From NCBI GenBank assembly GCA_022813625.1, contig JAKLMB010000008.1, positions 1,353,977-1,417,976 of the forward strand: a DNA stretch of 64,000 bases, given 5' to 3'. The number at the start of each line of letters is the position of its first letter. The first letter of the stretch is position 1. The translations under genes were made by a program, and so were the position numbers. Source of the DNA: Aaosphaeria pasadenensis. Lineage: Eukaryota > Ascomycota > Dothideomycetes > Pleosporales. The notes under the pieces were generated by a model. That model did no database searches. It was not told the DNA's origin and saw only the letters and a program-made list of their open reading frames with translations. Below are positions 44,014 through 53,401 of the stretch, piece after piece.

Positions 44014-45697
44014 ATGATTGTTTTTCCGCCAGAGCTAAAGCTTGAAATTGCGCGCCATTTGCGTACGAATAAATCTTGGCTTTTGGCGTTGTGCTTGACA
44101 TGTCGTGAGAACTATCAGATTGTCTTACCATTGCTTTATCACGAACTTGTCATAGACATCCAAGATAACCGAGGAATCTTTCTTTTTCAACGATGTATCG
44201 GAGCTGGAGCTGCAACGCCAATGAAGCTGTATACCAGGCACCTCACTTTTCTCGAGCATCTGAAGATCACACCTGCCGCAGCTGAACCAATACATCACTA
44301 TGGCTCGGATCAAAGACGTGCCTCCGATAATGCCAATTTTCACAGCCTACCTCACCGGTCCGTAGCAGATCATTTTATGATTTTTACACTTCATTTCTTT
44401 GAAGAAGACTGGCTTCATTCCTTTAGGTACGATGCAATCACCAGCTATTACATTATCTAATGCCTTGTAGCTTCAAGTCGGATAGACACTTGAACCAAAA
44501 TGTTTTCAAGTATGTATGCAATACTCAACGCGCCCTGCGTCATGTGCATGTCGCGCCAAAACGAACTACTTTCGGGGAACTGCAAGTTCTGAAGGACCTC
44601 AAGACGCTAGACGTTAGCTTTAGCAAACCGGGAGAAGCAAGACAATACCTAGCGGATGTAATCCGTGCGCCATGTTCAGTCTTTCAAACCGGGAAAATTG
44701 AAGGTCTCCGTATAGCAGCTGCGCGCACGGGGCCGAGACCCACGGAGGATTTTGAGTGGGCTCACGCCTCTAGTCAAAGATTCCACAAGCTCCGGAAGCT
44801 ATGGATTGACAGTTTTGATCTTCGAAAATCCAAGTACAATCTTAGTGTAGAGGTTGTCCACTTGGACCTTACAGAGCTAACAGTATCAAACTGCAACGGG
44901 ACGAAGGCGTTTCTAGCGTTACTGGCAAACCAGCAAGAGTCTTGGTCACAGGGGAAACCATCGAGTCTACGTCGCCTTGTTCTGGCGTTGGGTTCATCAT
45001 ATCCACATGTGAGGAGGTCACTTGAAAAGATTTTGGAGCACAGCAACCTGGACCAATTACACCTTATCTTCAAAACGGAGATTCTCACTTTAGAAGGGGC
45101 CTCTGTCCCTTGCGTGCCAGCGCGCCTTCAATCGTTTTCTCATCGTCAAGCAACGCAGCCCGGGATCACAAAGCGACAACTACTTTCTGACTATCTGCAT
45201 GAGCCTGTCAACCTTTTGTATCTTGGAATTGAGATCGCAGTTCAACAGATGAAACGTTGGTGTTGGCGTTCCATACACGGGCCCATATCTTCTAAAATTG
45301 ACCCTCACTGGGTAAGTCGCTTGTTCCATCTTTCAGACCGACAATCTAACCAGTCTAGCACTATCTTAGATTTGCTGCAAGCCTTCGCGTGTTGCTTGTC
45401 AGAATCAAATTAGGTGGCTTTTCACCAGACGCAGTTTCTTCGGGCGACTATCAGGACTTTGCTGAGGCACTGTTCAAAGACTTAAAGGGGAATGGTTTCT
45501 GTAAACATCTGCATACGATTGTTATTGAATCAAGCTCCAATCGTCAACCAAAAACCATTCGGTACTGCTACTTGAAAGCCCGAAGAAGTGATATTTGGTT
45601 CGGAGAAACACTCATCGCTCTTCCAGTAACAGAAAAACATCTTCAGGAGTTGGAACCAGGACTGGATTTACTTGATATATCTACAAACCTTTGGTAG
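44014..45697 (+). CDS. F-box-type protein with LRR-like body
   Basis: Three exons, 44014-44426, 44471-45311 and 45359-45697; introns 44 and 47 nt; 530 residues. N-terminal MIVFPPELKLEIARHLRTNK followed by LLALCLTCRENYQIVLPLLY is an F-box. Later parts have irregular leucine-rich segments (LKDLKTLDVSFSKPGEARQY, HLDLTELTVSNCNGTKAFLA, SLRRLVLALGS). Likely SCF substrate receptor. Unlike the F-box gene at 57980, the frame is intact. Confidence 0.7.
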
Positions 45698-45800
45698 ATA
45701 GCTTTATATGACTTTCATTTGACTTGAAACCTTTCTGTTCACCAACTAGGTCTTTTCGCCATGCTCATTGATACTAGTTGGACTAATTTACAGCTCTTTT

Positions 45801-46355
45801 CTACTTTTCAAATTCGATTACAATTGATTCCATCTTTCCATTTTCAGTGCCATTTGATGGGCACGCATGCGCACTATTAAGGCATTTATAGCCCATGACC
45901 TTCGTTTTAAAATCTTCACTCAGTGTTGGAAGACCAGGAAACCAGTAATCTCCAGGAATTGGTTCACTGCATTGCTTGCCACTTGTACTATCAGCGCCCT
46001 ATTACCTGTTATAGAGATGTAATTAGCATACCTGTAAAAGTGGCAACATAGGCCGAGATCTATTGCAATGGATTCTACGTTCACCATGCCATTGTCTACT
46101 TCAGTGCATTTCAAAAACGATGTGAGCGGAGAGGTGCAAGTTCTCCAGGTGCTGTCTCTGCAAAAGTGGATCTAGCCCTATTAGCTGCTTTCATCTGGAT
46201 TAGAGCAATGGTACTACATCACGAGAACATATATTTGCAGGTTGACGTGTTGTTGATGGAAGCAAAGCTGAAGATAGACTTGAAGCTAGGCTGGTAGACG
46301 AATGGAAGGTGCTGGATATTGTAGTCATGTTCAACGATGAGGAAAGGCACGTCAT
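45801..46355 (-). CDS. Cysteine-rich small protein candidate, 5' end uncertain
   Basis: Two 3' exons are well supported: 46157-46032 and 45987-45801, joined by a 44-nt intron. They are preceded by an exon ending at 46223 with a 65-nt intron (GTGATG…TTTTGCAG). The encoded chain contains NNTSTCKYMFS, RTCTSPL, FLKCTEVD, GLCCHFYS, GKQCSEP, GYKCLNS and HACPSNGTENG: nine cysteines in about 115 residues and two sequons. No ATG exists in the first exon's own frame; a 50-nt intron with a weak GTTGAA donor would connect it to an ATG at 46355, about 45 bp after a TATA-like box. The resulting N-terminus is a poor signal peptide. So secretion is only inferred. Confidence 0.4.
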
Positions 46356-46437
46356 TTTCACTTCACACAGACAACTGGGGACGATGTGACCTTTATATTA
46401 TGAAAAAGACCCGGCAGAAAATTGGCCCAACTGTTTT

Positions 46438-46721
46438 TCATTCAATCTGGTTCAGCAGATCCCCACGATCATTCGACAACCTTCCAAACCATCCGTACCC
46501 AAGCAAGAGCGTTGTTTCTCCGACAGGTTCAATAGCTGCTTTGCTCGTTGGCTTTATCTCTGGCTTTTTGGCTGAGTTTGCATTTGCCATCTCCCTTAAG
46601 CGCTGACCTATGCCATTACTGTTAATCTAGATATGAATCATGAGAAACCAAGCTTACGTCGTTTCTGCTGAGCTAGTCGATTACGCGCCCTGCGTTCGAC
46701 TTCCTTGGTGTTTGCCATCAT
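46438..46721 (-). CDS. Short bZIP-type protein
   Basis: Two exons, 46721-46658 and 46607-46438, intron 50 nt (GTAAGC…AATGGCATAG), about 77 residues. Residues 9-28 (ERRARNRLAQQKRRQRLREM) form a bZIP basic region with the N-x2-A-x3-R spacing, interrupted by the intron at the position usual for fungal AP-1-like genes. There is no clear leucine zipper after it, and the protein ends soon after LLLGYGWF. Either further exons are missed or this is a truncated regulator. A TATA-like ttataaag lies about 28 bp upstream. Confidence 0.55.
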
Positions 46722-46841
46722 GTTGTTGACTGTTAAGTACAGAACTTTATAAGGGCAACGATGTATTGGTATATAAATATATGTCCTCCCAACTTAATTT
46801 AAAAGTTAAGGCTTTGCTAACATATAAAATTGACTAGAATT

Positions 46842-47108
46842 ATGTGTCTCTTTATCTTAATTGCTCGCCCTCCGAAAGTCTATCCGGCAGTTGGAGAGAT
46901 AGACCTAAAGCGGAATCGAATTTCTGACTTAAGGCGTCGGCTTTTTAGAGCAATCTTTAATTGGGGAACTGAGGAATCACCTCCAACATACTCTCAAATA
47001 TCTATCGAGAGTTATGAAAATCCTTCAGGTACTTTGTTACACCTTCCTAGAAACCTTGAATCGGTTAATTATTGGCCATATAGAAACCTTGAATCAGCCA
47101 ACTACTAG
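46842..47108 (+). CDS. Small hypothetical protein
   Basis: 88 residues from ATG 46842 (MCLFILIARPPKVYPAVGEI), divergent from the bZIP gene with 120 bp between starts and a gtatataaata box near 46770. It ends with two copies of a RNLES(V/A)NY unit. Weak case, based on promoter layout and composition only. Confidence 0.3.
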   Translation: MCLFILIARPPKVYPAVGEIDLKRNRISDLRRRLFRAIFNWGTEESPPTYSQISIESYENPSGTLLHLPRNLESVNYWPYRNLESANY

Positions 47109-47499
47109 CTATGTAGAAACATCACCATAATACAGAGCATTCGCCTCATTTTATCAACATATGATTCTACTTTGATGACCCATAATCATTGCACATGTTA
47201 AGTGATTGCCGTTTACCCAATGAATTCAGCACCTTTGCCTCACGTACTGGATCAATTAATTAAAAGATATGTCATTGTAAGAACTGTTATGATTTCGTAA
47301 AAGGGTTGCCAATCTAATTCCCATTTTCTGGCAGAATTTTCATCTTGTCACAATGCCCTCCATCCACAAGATGATCAATGGATATGCTCCTATAAACGTC
47401 GCGCTCTTTTTACCCCTACATTACGTTTTATAGACTCAGCGGAACCTTTGCGTTTACAATCGGGGCTCTTGATTCCCGTTAGGATGTCATCAGTGCCTG
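47109..47499. other. Intergenic, no gene seen
   Basis: AT-rich sequence without supportable frames. Confidence 0.4.
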
Positions 47500-47883
47500 T
47501 CATTGCGACGTCTTCATCATGTAGGTCCTGAAGATCTTTATCATGTCAGCTTTAAAATAATCATCAAGGATATTCTGGAACAGACGAGCTTGATTTTGTT
47601 TTCCTAGTGGGCCTCTAATGGTGTTGTTCTCTATTTTTGTACCCTGTGTTTCCATCGAATTATTAGCTAGAGATTGTTTCCCTAGCGGGGCTGTAAAGGT
47701 GTTATTCTCTGTTTGTGTGCCCTGTGTTTGCATGCAAGTAGCTTCCTTGGTAAAACAAAGTAAACAGCAGGGTAATCTAGCATTCGTGTGTCTGATCTTG
47801 TCTCGGACAAGCCGAAATGACTTTTCGCAGTAACTAAATGCATTGGTGCCAGTTTTGAAACAGGATCCCAAATATGAACGCAT
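47500..47883 (-). CDS. Small hypothetical protein with internal repeat
   Basis: 127 residues starting MRSYLGSCFKTGTNAFSYCE. A 26-residue unit (M-TQGT-.ENNT…PLGKQ) occurs twice in tandem (about 47560-47720). Cys-rich N-terminal half (PCCLLC). No signal peptide or domain. TATA-like ttataataaac lies about 70 bp upstream. Confidence 0.4.
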   Translation of the reverse strand: MRSYLGSCFKTGTNAFSYCEKSFRLVRDKIRHTNARLPCCLLCFTKEATCMQTQGTQTENNTFTAPLGKQSLANNSMETQGTKIENNTIRGPLGKQNQARLFQNILDDYFKADMIKIFRTYMMKTSQ

Positions 47884-48323
47884 CGCAGCTAGTATGGGTA
47901 CTTAACAATTTCCTGAAAATCTAAGTATCAGCCAACAAGTGGCCCTGTTGACACTTTATAATAAACTGAGCTCAACTATTTGAGGGTTTGATCTCATGAC
48001 CATTATAAAATTGGATTTGACCCATGCTTCATGGCTTATCCGTAACCTGGTTTACTTAAGGATGGTCTGCCAAAGTCAAAATCAAAGGAAGCTTGCACAG
48101 TGCAAAGCAGATGTATTAGGTCAAACACTAGGCGGATTCGCTACTGATCCATGCAGCTGTGGTTTTCTGCAACGAGGACTTGGTGTGACCATTCAGCACG
48201 CTCTATTTAGCCCTCTATGCATGATATAATAACCAGGATTGCAATTATGATCCCTTCAGTATCATCCACGATCACAACCATCATTCTGCATTCCCGATAC
48301 TAAACGCCGTTGGACATCTCAGT

Positions 48324-48740
48324 ATGGATGACATGAATGTCTGGTCGCATTCATTTGGTACAATCTTGTTTGCATTCAGTGCTATTACCTTTGCTGCAAC
48401 CTGTCCAGCTCCTTTTGCACAAGAAGCTATTGTTATATACATTTACCACGTAGCAGCCGCGCTCTGCTTTCTATGCTCAACACTCTACCATGTCTTTGCT
48501 CGTAGTATGTCAGCAAATAGTTGGCAATGTGCCGATCATTCTAGCATTGCCATCTTCATTTGGGCATCAACAATCTCATTTATCTTTTTCTCCCACAATA
48601 GTAGGGGGTTAAATCAGTTTCAGCAAATTTCGATTATATCTGCGCTCCTAGTATTAACTCTGCTGTACATATGGACAACCTGGTCTAGTCCATTGAGCAG
48701 ACAACACTGGATCGCCGTTCATGTCACTTTTGGTGGAGTA
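48324..48740 (+). pseudogene. 5' part of a PAQR gene, split by a transposon
   Basis: The frame encodes the N-terminal half of a PAQR (adiponectin receptor/haemolysin III-related) membrane protein: MDDMNVWSHSFGTILFAFSA matches the N.WxH motif before TM1, then AALCFLCSTLYHVFARS (the S…YH signature) and DHSSIAIFIWAST. The coding frame runs into the inverted-repeat element at 48741 after a GTA codon and stops 18 codons later. The 3' half resumes at 51267. Fungal PAQRs are metal- or lipid-linked receptors or ceramidase-like enzymes, not toxins. The N-terminus may lack an upstream exon. Confidence 0.8.
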
Positions 48741-48781
48741 ATGTCCATCGTGCCGTGACGGGATAGTGGGTGTAGCGGGAC
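48741..48781 (+). repeat. Left terminal inverted repeat
   Basis: 41 bp, inverted match to 51226-51266; differences are transitions (gtgacgggat/gtaacgggac, gtagcgg/gtaacgg), G/A and C/T, consistent with drift or RIP-like change. Confidence 0.9.
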
Positions 48782-49979
48782 AAGACAGGGGTACTTCACA
48801 ATCAAAGTGATCATTTTGTTGATATCTCCTAGAAATGACCATAGTGTGATTTAGTGTCGAAAGTAGACCTACTTGTAAAGGCCTTAAGCCATGTAGATCT
48901 AAAAGTTTCACGCGGCATCATCGCTGCTGCCTCACTCTACAGGCTGCATCCTTTCATCGTCTAATAGCTATGAGGTCATGCAGCACACTTGGTGGCCTTC
49001 TGTTATCTTTTAAATTGCCAGGCCTTTTAGACTTAAACCTATTAGGCTCCTCTTAAACTTTGAAGTCTCTATCAGCCCTGTAGCGATCACACGGTGAATA
49101 ATTATACGCTGTTGCCACTCTGGACGGTACTTCGGAACAAGCGAACAAGGATCAGCCTCAATACTGGCTAACTCAACTAGGTCTAAGTGGTGTATTATTC
49201 TTTTAATAAGAAGCCAAGAAGCCGCCGGTCATGTGTCCCTAGGCGTGTGGCTCAGGTATTATTGTCAGAGTGCTGACTCCTCAGCTAGTAATTTAGGATA
49301 ACTTACAAACAATGGTCTATTCACAAGTTTAAGCTATTACTCTTCGTCTCTTACTCCATCCGTGCCACTGGGATCTTGTACGATTCTAGTGGCCTACACT
49401 GTCTGCGTACTTAACGCGTTACCAGACTTAGATACCATTCGTTCGTGCCTTCTTGCGCTTTGGATCTCCATGAGATTCTGCTTCTTCGATTCAGATGCAG
49501 TGACTCTGCGCTTCTGGCCGCTATTGGGTAATGCAGAAGGCTAAGAAACGTATATATTTGAGTCGAACAGGTTGCCCTAGGTCAGATAACGTAACTCTCT
49601 TGAGGGTCGGTCGTTCTTACAAGCATGAAGGGTAACTTATATCAAAATCATCGATAGTATTGCAAATGGCAAAATTCAACCTTTCTAAGACGTATATGAA
49701 TCCTGACTATCATGAGCTTTCCCAATTGCCCCTGTCCGAAGAAGCCGATGTAACTCAATCTCTAGACCGCCCTGATCATCTCAGTCGCAGCTACTGCCTT
49801 GCCGATAGCTTCTAGTAGAACATAGAAAGCATTAAATGTGCGAGCTTTTCCCATAAGCAAACACGCAATACGGACCCAGCGTGGCTCTAAATGATAACGC
49901 CAAACCGCAGAATTAGTGTCAGGCGTATCTGAAGCTGTGCTACGTCATTTCTAGCATATGCTTCCTAGGCATTGCGGCT

Positions 49980-50600
49980 GGTAGCATCGCGCGACGCTCT
50001 CGGATGAGCTACGAATCTGCTGCTTGTAGCATCGCTCGACGCTCTAGGATGAGCTACGAATCTGCTGCTTGTAGCATCGCGCGACGCTCTAGGATGAGCT
50101 ACGAATCTGCTGCTTGTAGCATCGCGCGACGCTCTAGGATGAGCTACGAATCTGCTGCTTGTAGCATCGCTCGACGCTCTAGGATGAGCTACGAATCTGC
50201 TGCTTGTAGCATCGCGCNNNNNNNNNNGAGCTACGAATCTGCTGCTTGTAGCATCGCTCGACGCTCTAGGATGAGCTACGAATCTGCTGCTTGTAGCATC
50301 GCGCAATACTTCAGGATTGATAGTATTGCGCGACATTATAAAATCATCTTCGAATCTGAAATCATCGCATGGCATTCCAGAATCATCGCACGTCATTTCA
50401 GAATCAACTTCGAATCTAAAATCATTGCGCAACATTCTAGAATCCTCTTCGAATCTTGTGGTATCGTGTATGGCTCTAGGACAAGCTTCAAGTCTCGTGG
50501 TATCGCTTGAGGCTCTAGGATGAACTCGGAATCTCGTGGTATCGCTTGAGGCTCTAGGATGAACTTCGAATCTCGTGGAATCGCTTGAGGCTCTAGGATG
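49980..50600. repeat. 45-bp minisatellite inside the element, with 10-N gap
   Basis: At least seven copies of a 45-mer (gatgagctacgaatctgctg… gacgctctag) from 49980 to about 50325, then a related 39-bp unit (ggtatcgcttgaggctctag) repeated about three times to 50600. Ten Ns at 50218-50227 interrupt it. It is open on both strands in one frame each, which is expected for a repeat whose length is a multiple of three, so I do not call a gene. Confidence 0.85.
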
Positions 50601-51225
50601 AACTTTAGAGGTCGTTACATCCATATTTGAATTACGAAATTGCTGTATTCTTGTTCTCTATATTAGCTCGAGAAGTCTGAAGCATCGGATAAGATTACCT
50701 TAACGACAGTCCGCGATTGTTATCTCGGTCGGCTTAAGAGTCAAGTATGAGCAGTGCGGCGCGTTGCGACAGAATGGGGCTTGGTGAGGTGCCAGTCTAT
50801 AATGAGCGTAGCGGTAAAATACGGTGCTTACAAAGGCCTGAATAATGCAGATCTCCGCACGCTAATGGAAACATTGGCATCATCAGGGGCTCCGAAGGAT
50901 GCCGCCATCCATCGGCGAAACACTCGGAATTCATGAGAAAACGTTATAGAAGTGATTCGTTCTAGCATGCACATTTTTAGATATCAGTCTTCATGTCTAG
51001 CCCTCCGAATTAAGCTTAGAGTGCGCTAGAATCGAATAAACAGGGGTGGCTTTTAAATGTGTTAATCAACACCGTTAACAAATCAACTAACAGCACTATC
51101 AGCCCTACGTGAATGCTCTTCGGATATTAGTTCCCCTAGGGAAATTCAAATGTAGAATGCGTTATATCAATCACAGTCTTATAGCCTCGTGGAGAAAAGA
51201 TTCCGAAGGACCGATTGCTGTATAC

Positions 51226-51266
51226 GTCCCGTTACACCCACTGTCCCGTTACGGCACGATGGACAT
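51226..51266 (-). repeat. Right terminal inverted repeat
   Basis: Inverted partner of 48741-48781, followed by the TA duplication at 51267-51268. Confidence 0.9.
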
Positions 51267-51535
51267 TAGCAACACTCCCTGCTGTCTACTACTGGTACAG
51301 TTCTACGGAACAACTAGGGCTTCAAAACGCATTCAGGAAGTTAGTAATTGTCAATACTTTAGGAGGGTTTATCTATGCAACCAAATTCCTTGATAGTACC
51401 CTAGGAAAGGCTCTAAATCTACCAGACATTAGTCATCACATTATGCATGTTGTTGTTGTTCTTGGAGCGTGGATATACAGACAAGGTCTAGTAGAACAGT
51501 ATAACAGTTGCTCGAAGTGTTCAGATACCTCATAA
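51267..51535 (+). pseudogene. 3' part of the split PAQR gene
   Basis: Continues the PAQR frame exactly: ATLPAVYYWYSSTEQLGLQN, then LVIVNTLGGFIYATK and LPDISHHIMHVVVVLGAWIY, which is the conserved C-terminal half of the family with the SHxxxH motif as ISHHIMH. Ends SDTS. On its own it has no start. Together with 48324-48740 it would make about 227 residues, shorter than typical family members, which fits a missing upstream exon. Confidence 0.8.
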
Positions 51536-51598
51536 CAGTAGTCAATTCAGTAGCGCTTGAAGAGAATCAATAGCAAGAATTCGCTGCACTAAGTCTAT

Positions 51599-52246
51599 CT
51601 AAGAGGATGTTTTACAGGAGCGCTGACCACGCGACAATCTGAAACTATGATTGAAACTGCAGCCTGGATGGCGGGAATGCTTTAGGCATTCTAACATCAC
51701 CATAACTTGGTATTCTTTAAAATCCCTTGCCTCATCAGTACAGCTAGCGTCCCACATTGCAAGGCATCTGTCGGCAGAACATGCGCAGGCTGAATCAGGC
51801 AGGCAGGCTAGGAGCTTGCGTGTAACTAGAAAGCTGGTTTCGTCTTTTGGTTTTGCAGAAAGTAACTTCCACCGGCGAGTCTCATACTTTGTTATCCTGT
51901 TTGTAATACGCTCCTTGGTTTTAGAGGATAGTTTCTTCATAACAGTAGAGCGCGTAGACGGTTGTTGCATGCTGTAAAATGCATCTATTGCATCCTCTAC
52001 TAGCAGACATGAAAGCACTAAAGCAATTGTACTTGCGTGTTCGTCGCCTCGATTAAGCATGTCCCGGTTGAGTTTGACTAATTCGGGCCATAGCGTACGG
52101 TCTATCAAGTTAAAGAGGAAGAAATTGTCCCCAAACCGAGTAAAAATCGGTCGAAGCGTTTTAGTCGACATATACAACCTGGCCTTCTCATTGAAGTCTA
52201 CTGAATTCCATCTGTATTCTAAGAAATCTTTTGTAGGTGGCATCAT
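51599..52246 (-). CDS. Hypothetical helical protein
   Basis: 215 residues starting MMPPTKDFLEYRWNSVDFNE. Mostly helical (TIALVLSCLLVEDAIDAFYS), a basic central helix (SSKTKERITNRITKYETRRW) and a Cys-rich segment (CLPDSACACSADRCLAMW). No domain recognised; no damage seen. Confidence 0.5.
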   Translation of the reverse strand: MMPPTKDFLEYRWNSVDFNEKARLYMSTKTLRPIFTRFGDNFFLFNLIDRTLWPELVKLNRDMLNRGDEHASTIALVLSCLLVEDAIDAFYSMQQPSTRSTVMKKLSSKTKERITNRITKYETRRWKLLSAKPKDETSFLVTRKLLACLPDSACACSADRCLAMWDASCTDEARDFKEYQVMVMLECLKHSRHPGCSFNHSFRLSRGQRSCKTSS

Positions 52247-52537
52247 AACTGCTCACTGACTGCAGGTGCTTGTAAGGTGAAGTAGGAAAGGAAGATGGGC
52301 TAAAACGTTTAACACTTAATATGATAGCCATGCGTATTAAGAGTAAGCTTGAATACTTTTGTGCAGGCAATTTTTCAAGCCCTCTATTATTTCATGGACT
52401 CCTTGTTTGTGCACCTCAATTTTCTTAGCATTTTCAAGGAGTATTTAGAGGACATGTTATCTCCAGTTGTCTAGAAACATAAGGCGTCTATCATTTTAGT
52501 ATACAACAACGAATTCAGGGCTATTTTACTATACAGA

Positions 52538-53401
52538 ATGCTTGATATTCCAAAACTTCGGGACGAAATTACAAAATATCTACCAAACTCTACAGTCTTA
52601 AACTTCCTAGAAGCAACTCTTTATCCAGCTCCTGAACCACTAAATATTTGGAATTGTATTTTCAACGATAATGGAGAATGGCTAGACTATGCAGTTGCCA
52701 ATTACAATGTCCAATCTGTTCTCCTCTGTAGCAACTTCCAAAAAAGAAGTCCTTACATCATACTCTGTCTAATGGACTGGAATGGCAATCTTCAAGACGA
52801 GAAAGACAAGTTTAAGAAAAGTCTAAGGACATATAAAAAGGACAAGAAAACAGGGTTACTTAAATTTAAGCAGACTTCTAAGGGGAAGGCCCTCAAGAGG
52901 AAGGGCCTTAAACTGCGAGTAATAGGCGTGCAGGATGAGTGGGGGGATGAGGTTTTTAACATGTCCGACTGGGAGGCCCATCGCCTATTTTCTCACACGA
53001 CTTCTGGAGGAAAGTTAGGTCTTAAGTATTGTTTTTGGACAGATACAGACAGGAAGATCCAGACAGTCCAAAAAAACGACATTCGTGGTATAAATGGCAC
53101 AATTACAGAAATAAAGGATCTTGCCCCAATATTCACAGTAAACCTGCCAATAACTCCTGACAAAGGACCGCTAGAGTTGGTATTCTCCTGGGGAGCCTCC
53201 GCACGAGGCCTTGGAGTTACAAAAGTTCACATGGATGATAAAATGCATTACTATGAACGACCACTGGTTGATCATTGGACGTTTACACGCGAACTCTACT
53301 CTGAAAATCGATATAGAATAAAGGACTGGACTCGTGTTCACGAACAGGATGCTATAGTAGAAGGGGAGAAGCCCACAAAGAGAGTGAAGAGTGACATCTG
53401 A
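52538..53401 (+). CDS. Unrecognised family, paralogue of 31498-32256
   Basis: Single exon, 287 residues. Shares with the 31.5-kb protein IW..IF.DNGEWLDYAV, KNDIRGINGTITEIKDLAPI in the middle, and RPLVDHW near the C-terminus. It is more Lys-rich and AT-richer, has an N-terminal extension (MLDIPKLRDEITKYLPNSTV) and a C-terminal NLS-like KPTKRVKSD. The copies are about 21 kb apart in opposite orientation and clearly diverged, so this is an old duplication or two independent arrivals of one accessory family. Confidence 0.65.
   Translation: MLDIPKLRDEITKYLPNSTVLNFLEATLYPAPEPLNIWNCIFNDNGEWLDYAVANYNVQSVLLCSNFQKRSPYIILCLMDWNGNLQDEKDKFKKSLRTYKKDKKTGLLKFKQTSKGKALKRKGLKLRVIGVQDEWGDEVFNMSDWEAHRLFSHTTSGGKLGLKYCFWTDTDRKIQTVQKNDIRGINGTITEIKDLAPIFTVNLPITPDKGPLELVFSWGASARGLGVTKVHMDDKMHYYERPLVDHWTFTRELYSENRYRIKDWTRVHEQDAIVEGEKPTKRVKSDI

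Larger units (their letters stand above)
48741..51266. mobile_element. TIR element inserted in a PAQR gene (Tc1/mariner-like)
   Basis: The 41 bases at 48741-48781 (starting atgtccatcgtgccg) are an inverted copy of 51226-51266, with three or four mismatches. Both ends are flanked by TA (48739-48740 and 51267-51268), the target-site duplication of Tc1/mariner/pogo elements. Removing the element and one TA leaves the PAQR frame continuous, which independently confirms the boundaries. The TIR contains two copies of taacggga. No transposase frame is visible in the 2,526 bp, so it is non-autonomous or too decayed; the interior holds a 45-bp minisatellite with an assembly gap. Confidence 0.88.

Noticed and set aside
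49965..50624. 219-codon minus ORF and 168-codon plus ORF over the 45-bp repeat
   Set aside because: Repeat length is a multiple of three, so frames stay open by construction; they lie inside a transposon and across Ns.
48741..51266. The 2.5-kb insert as an ordinary intron of the PAQR gene
   Set aside because: Ends are not GT-AG at the frame junction, are inverted repeats flanked by TA, and all other introns here are under 70 nt.
48324..51535. Calling the PAQR fragments a haemolysin toxin
   Set aside because: The haemolysin III name is inherited from bacterial homologues; fungal PAQR proteins are membrane receptors or enzymes. I annotate them as PAQR.
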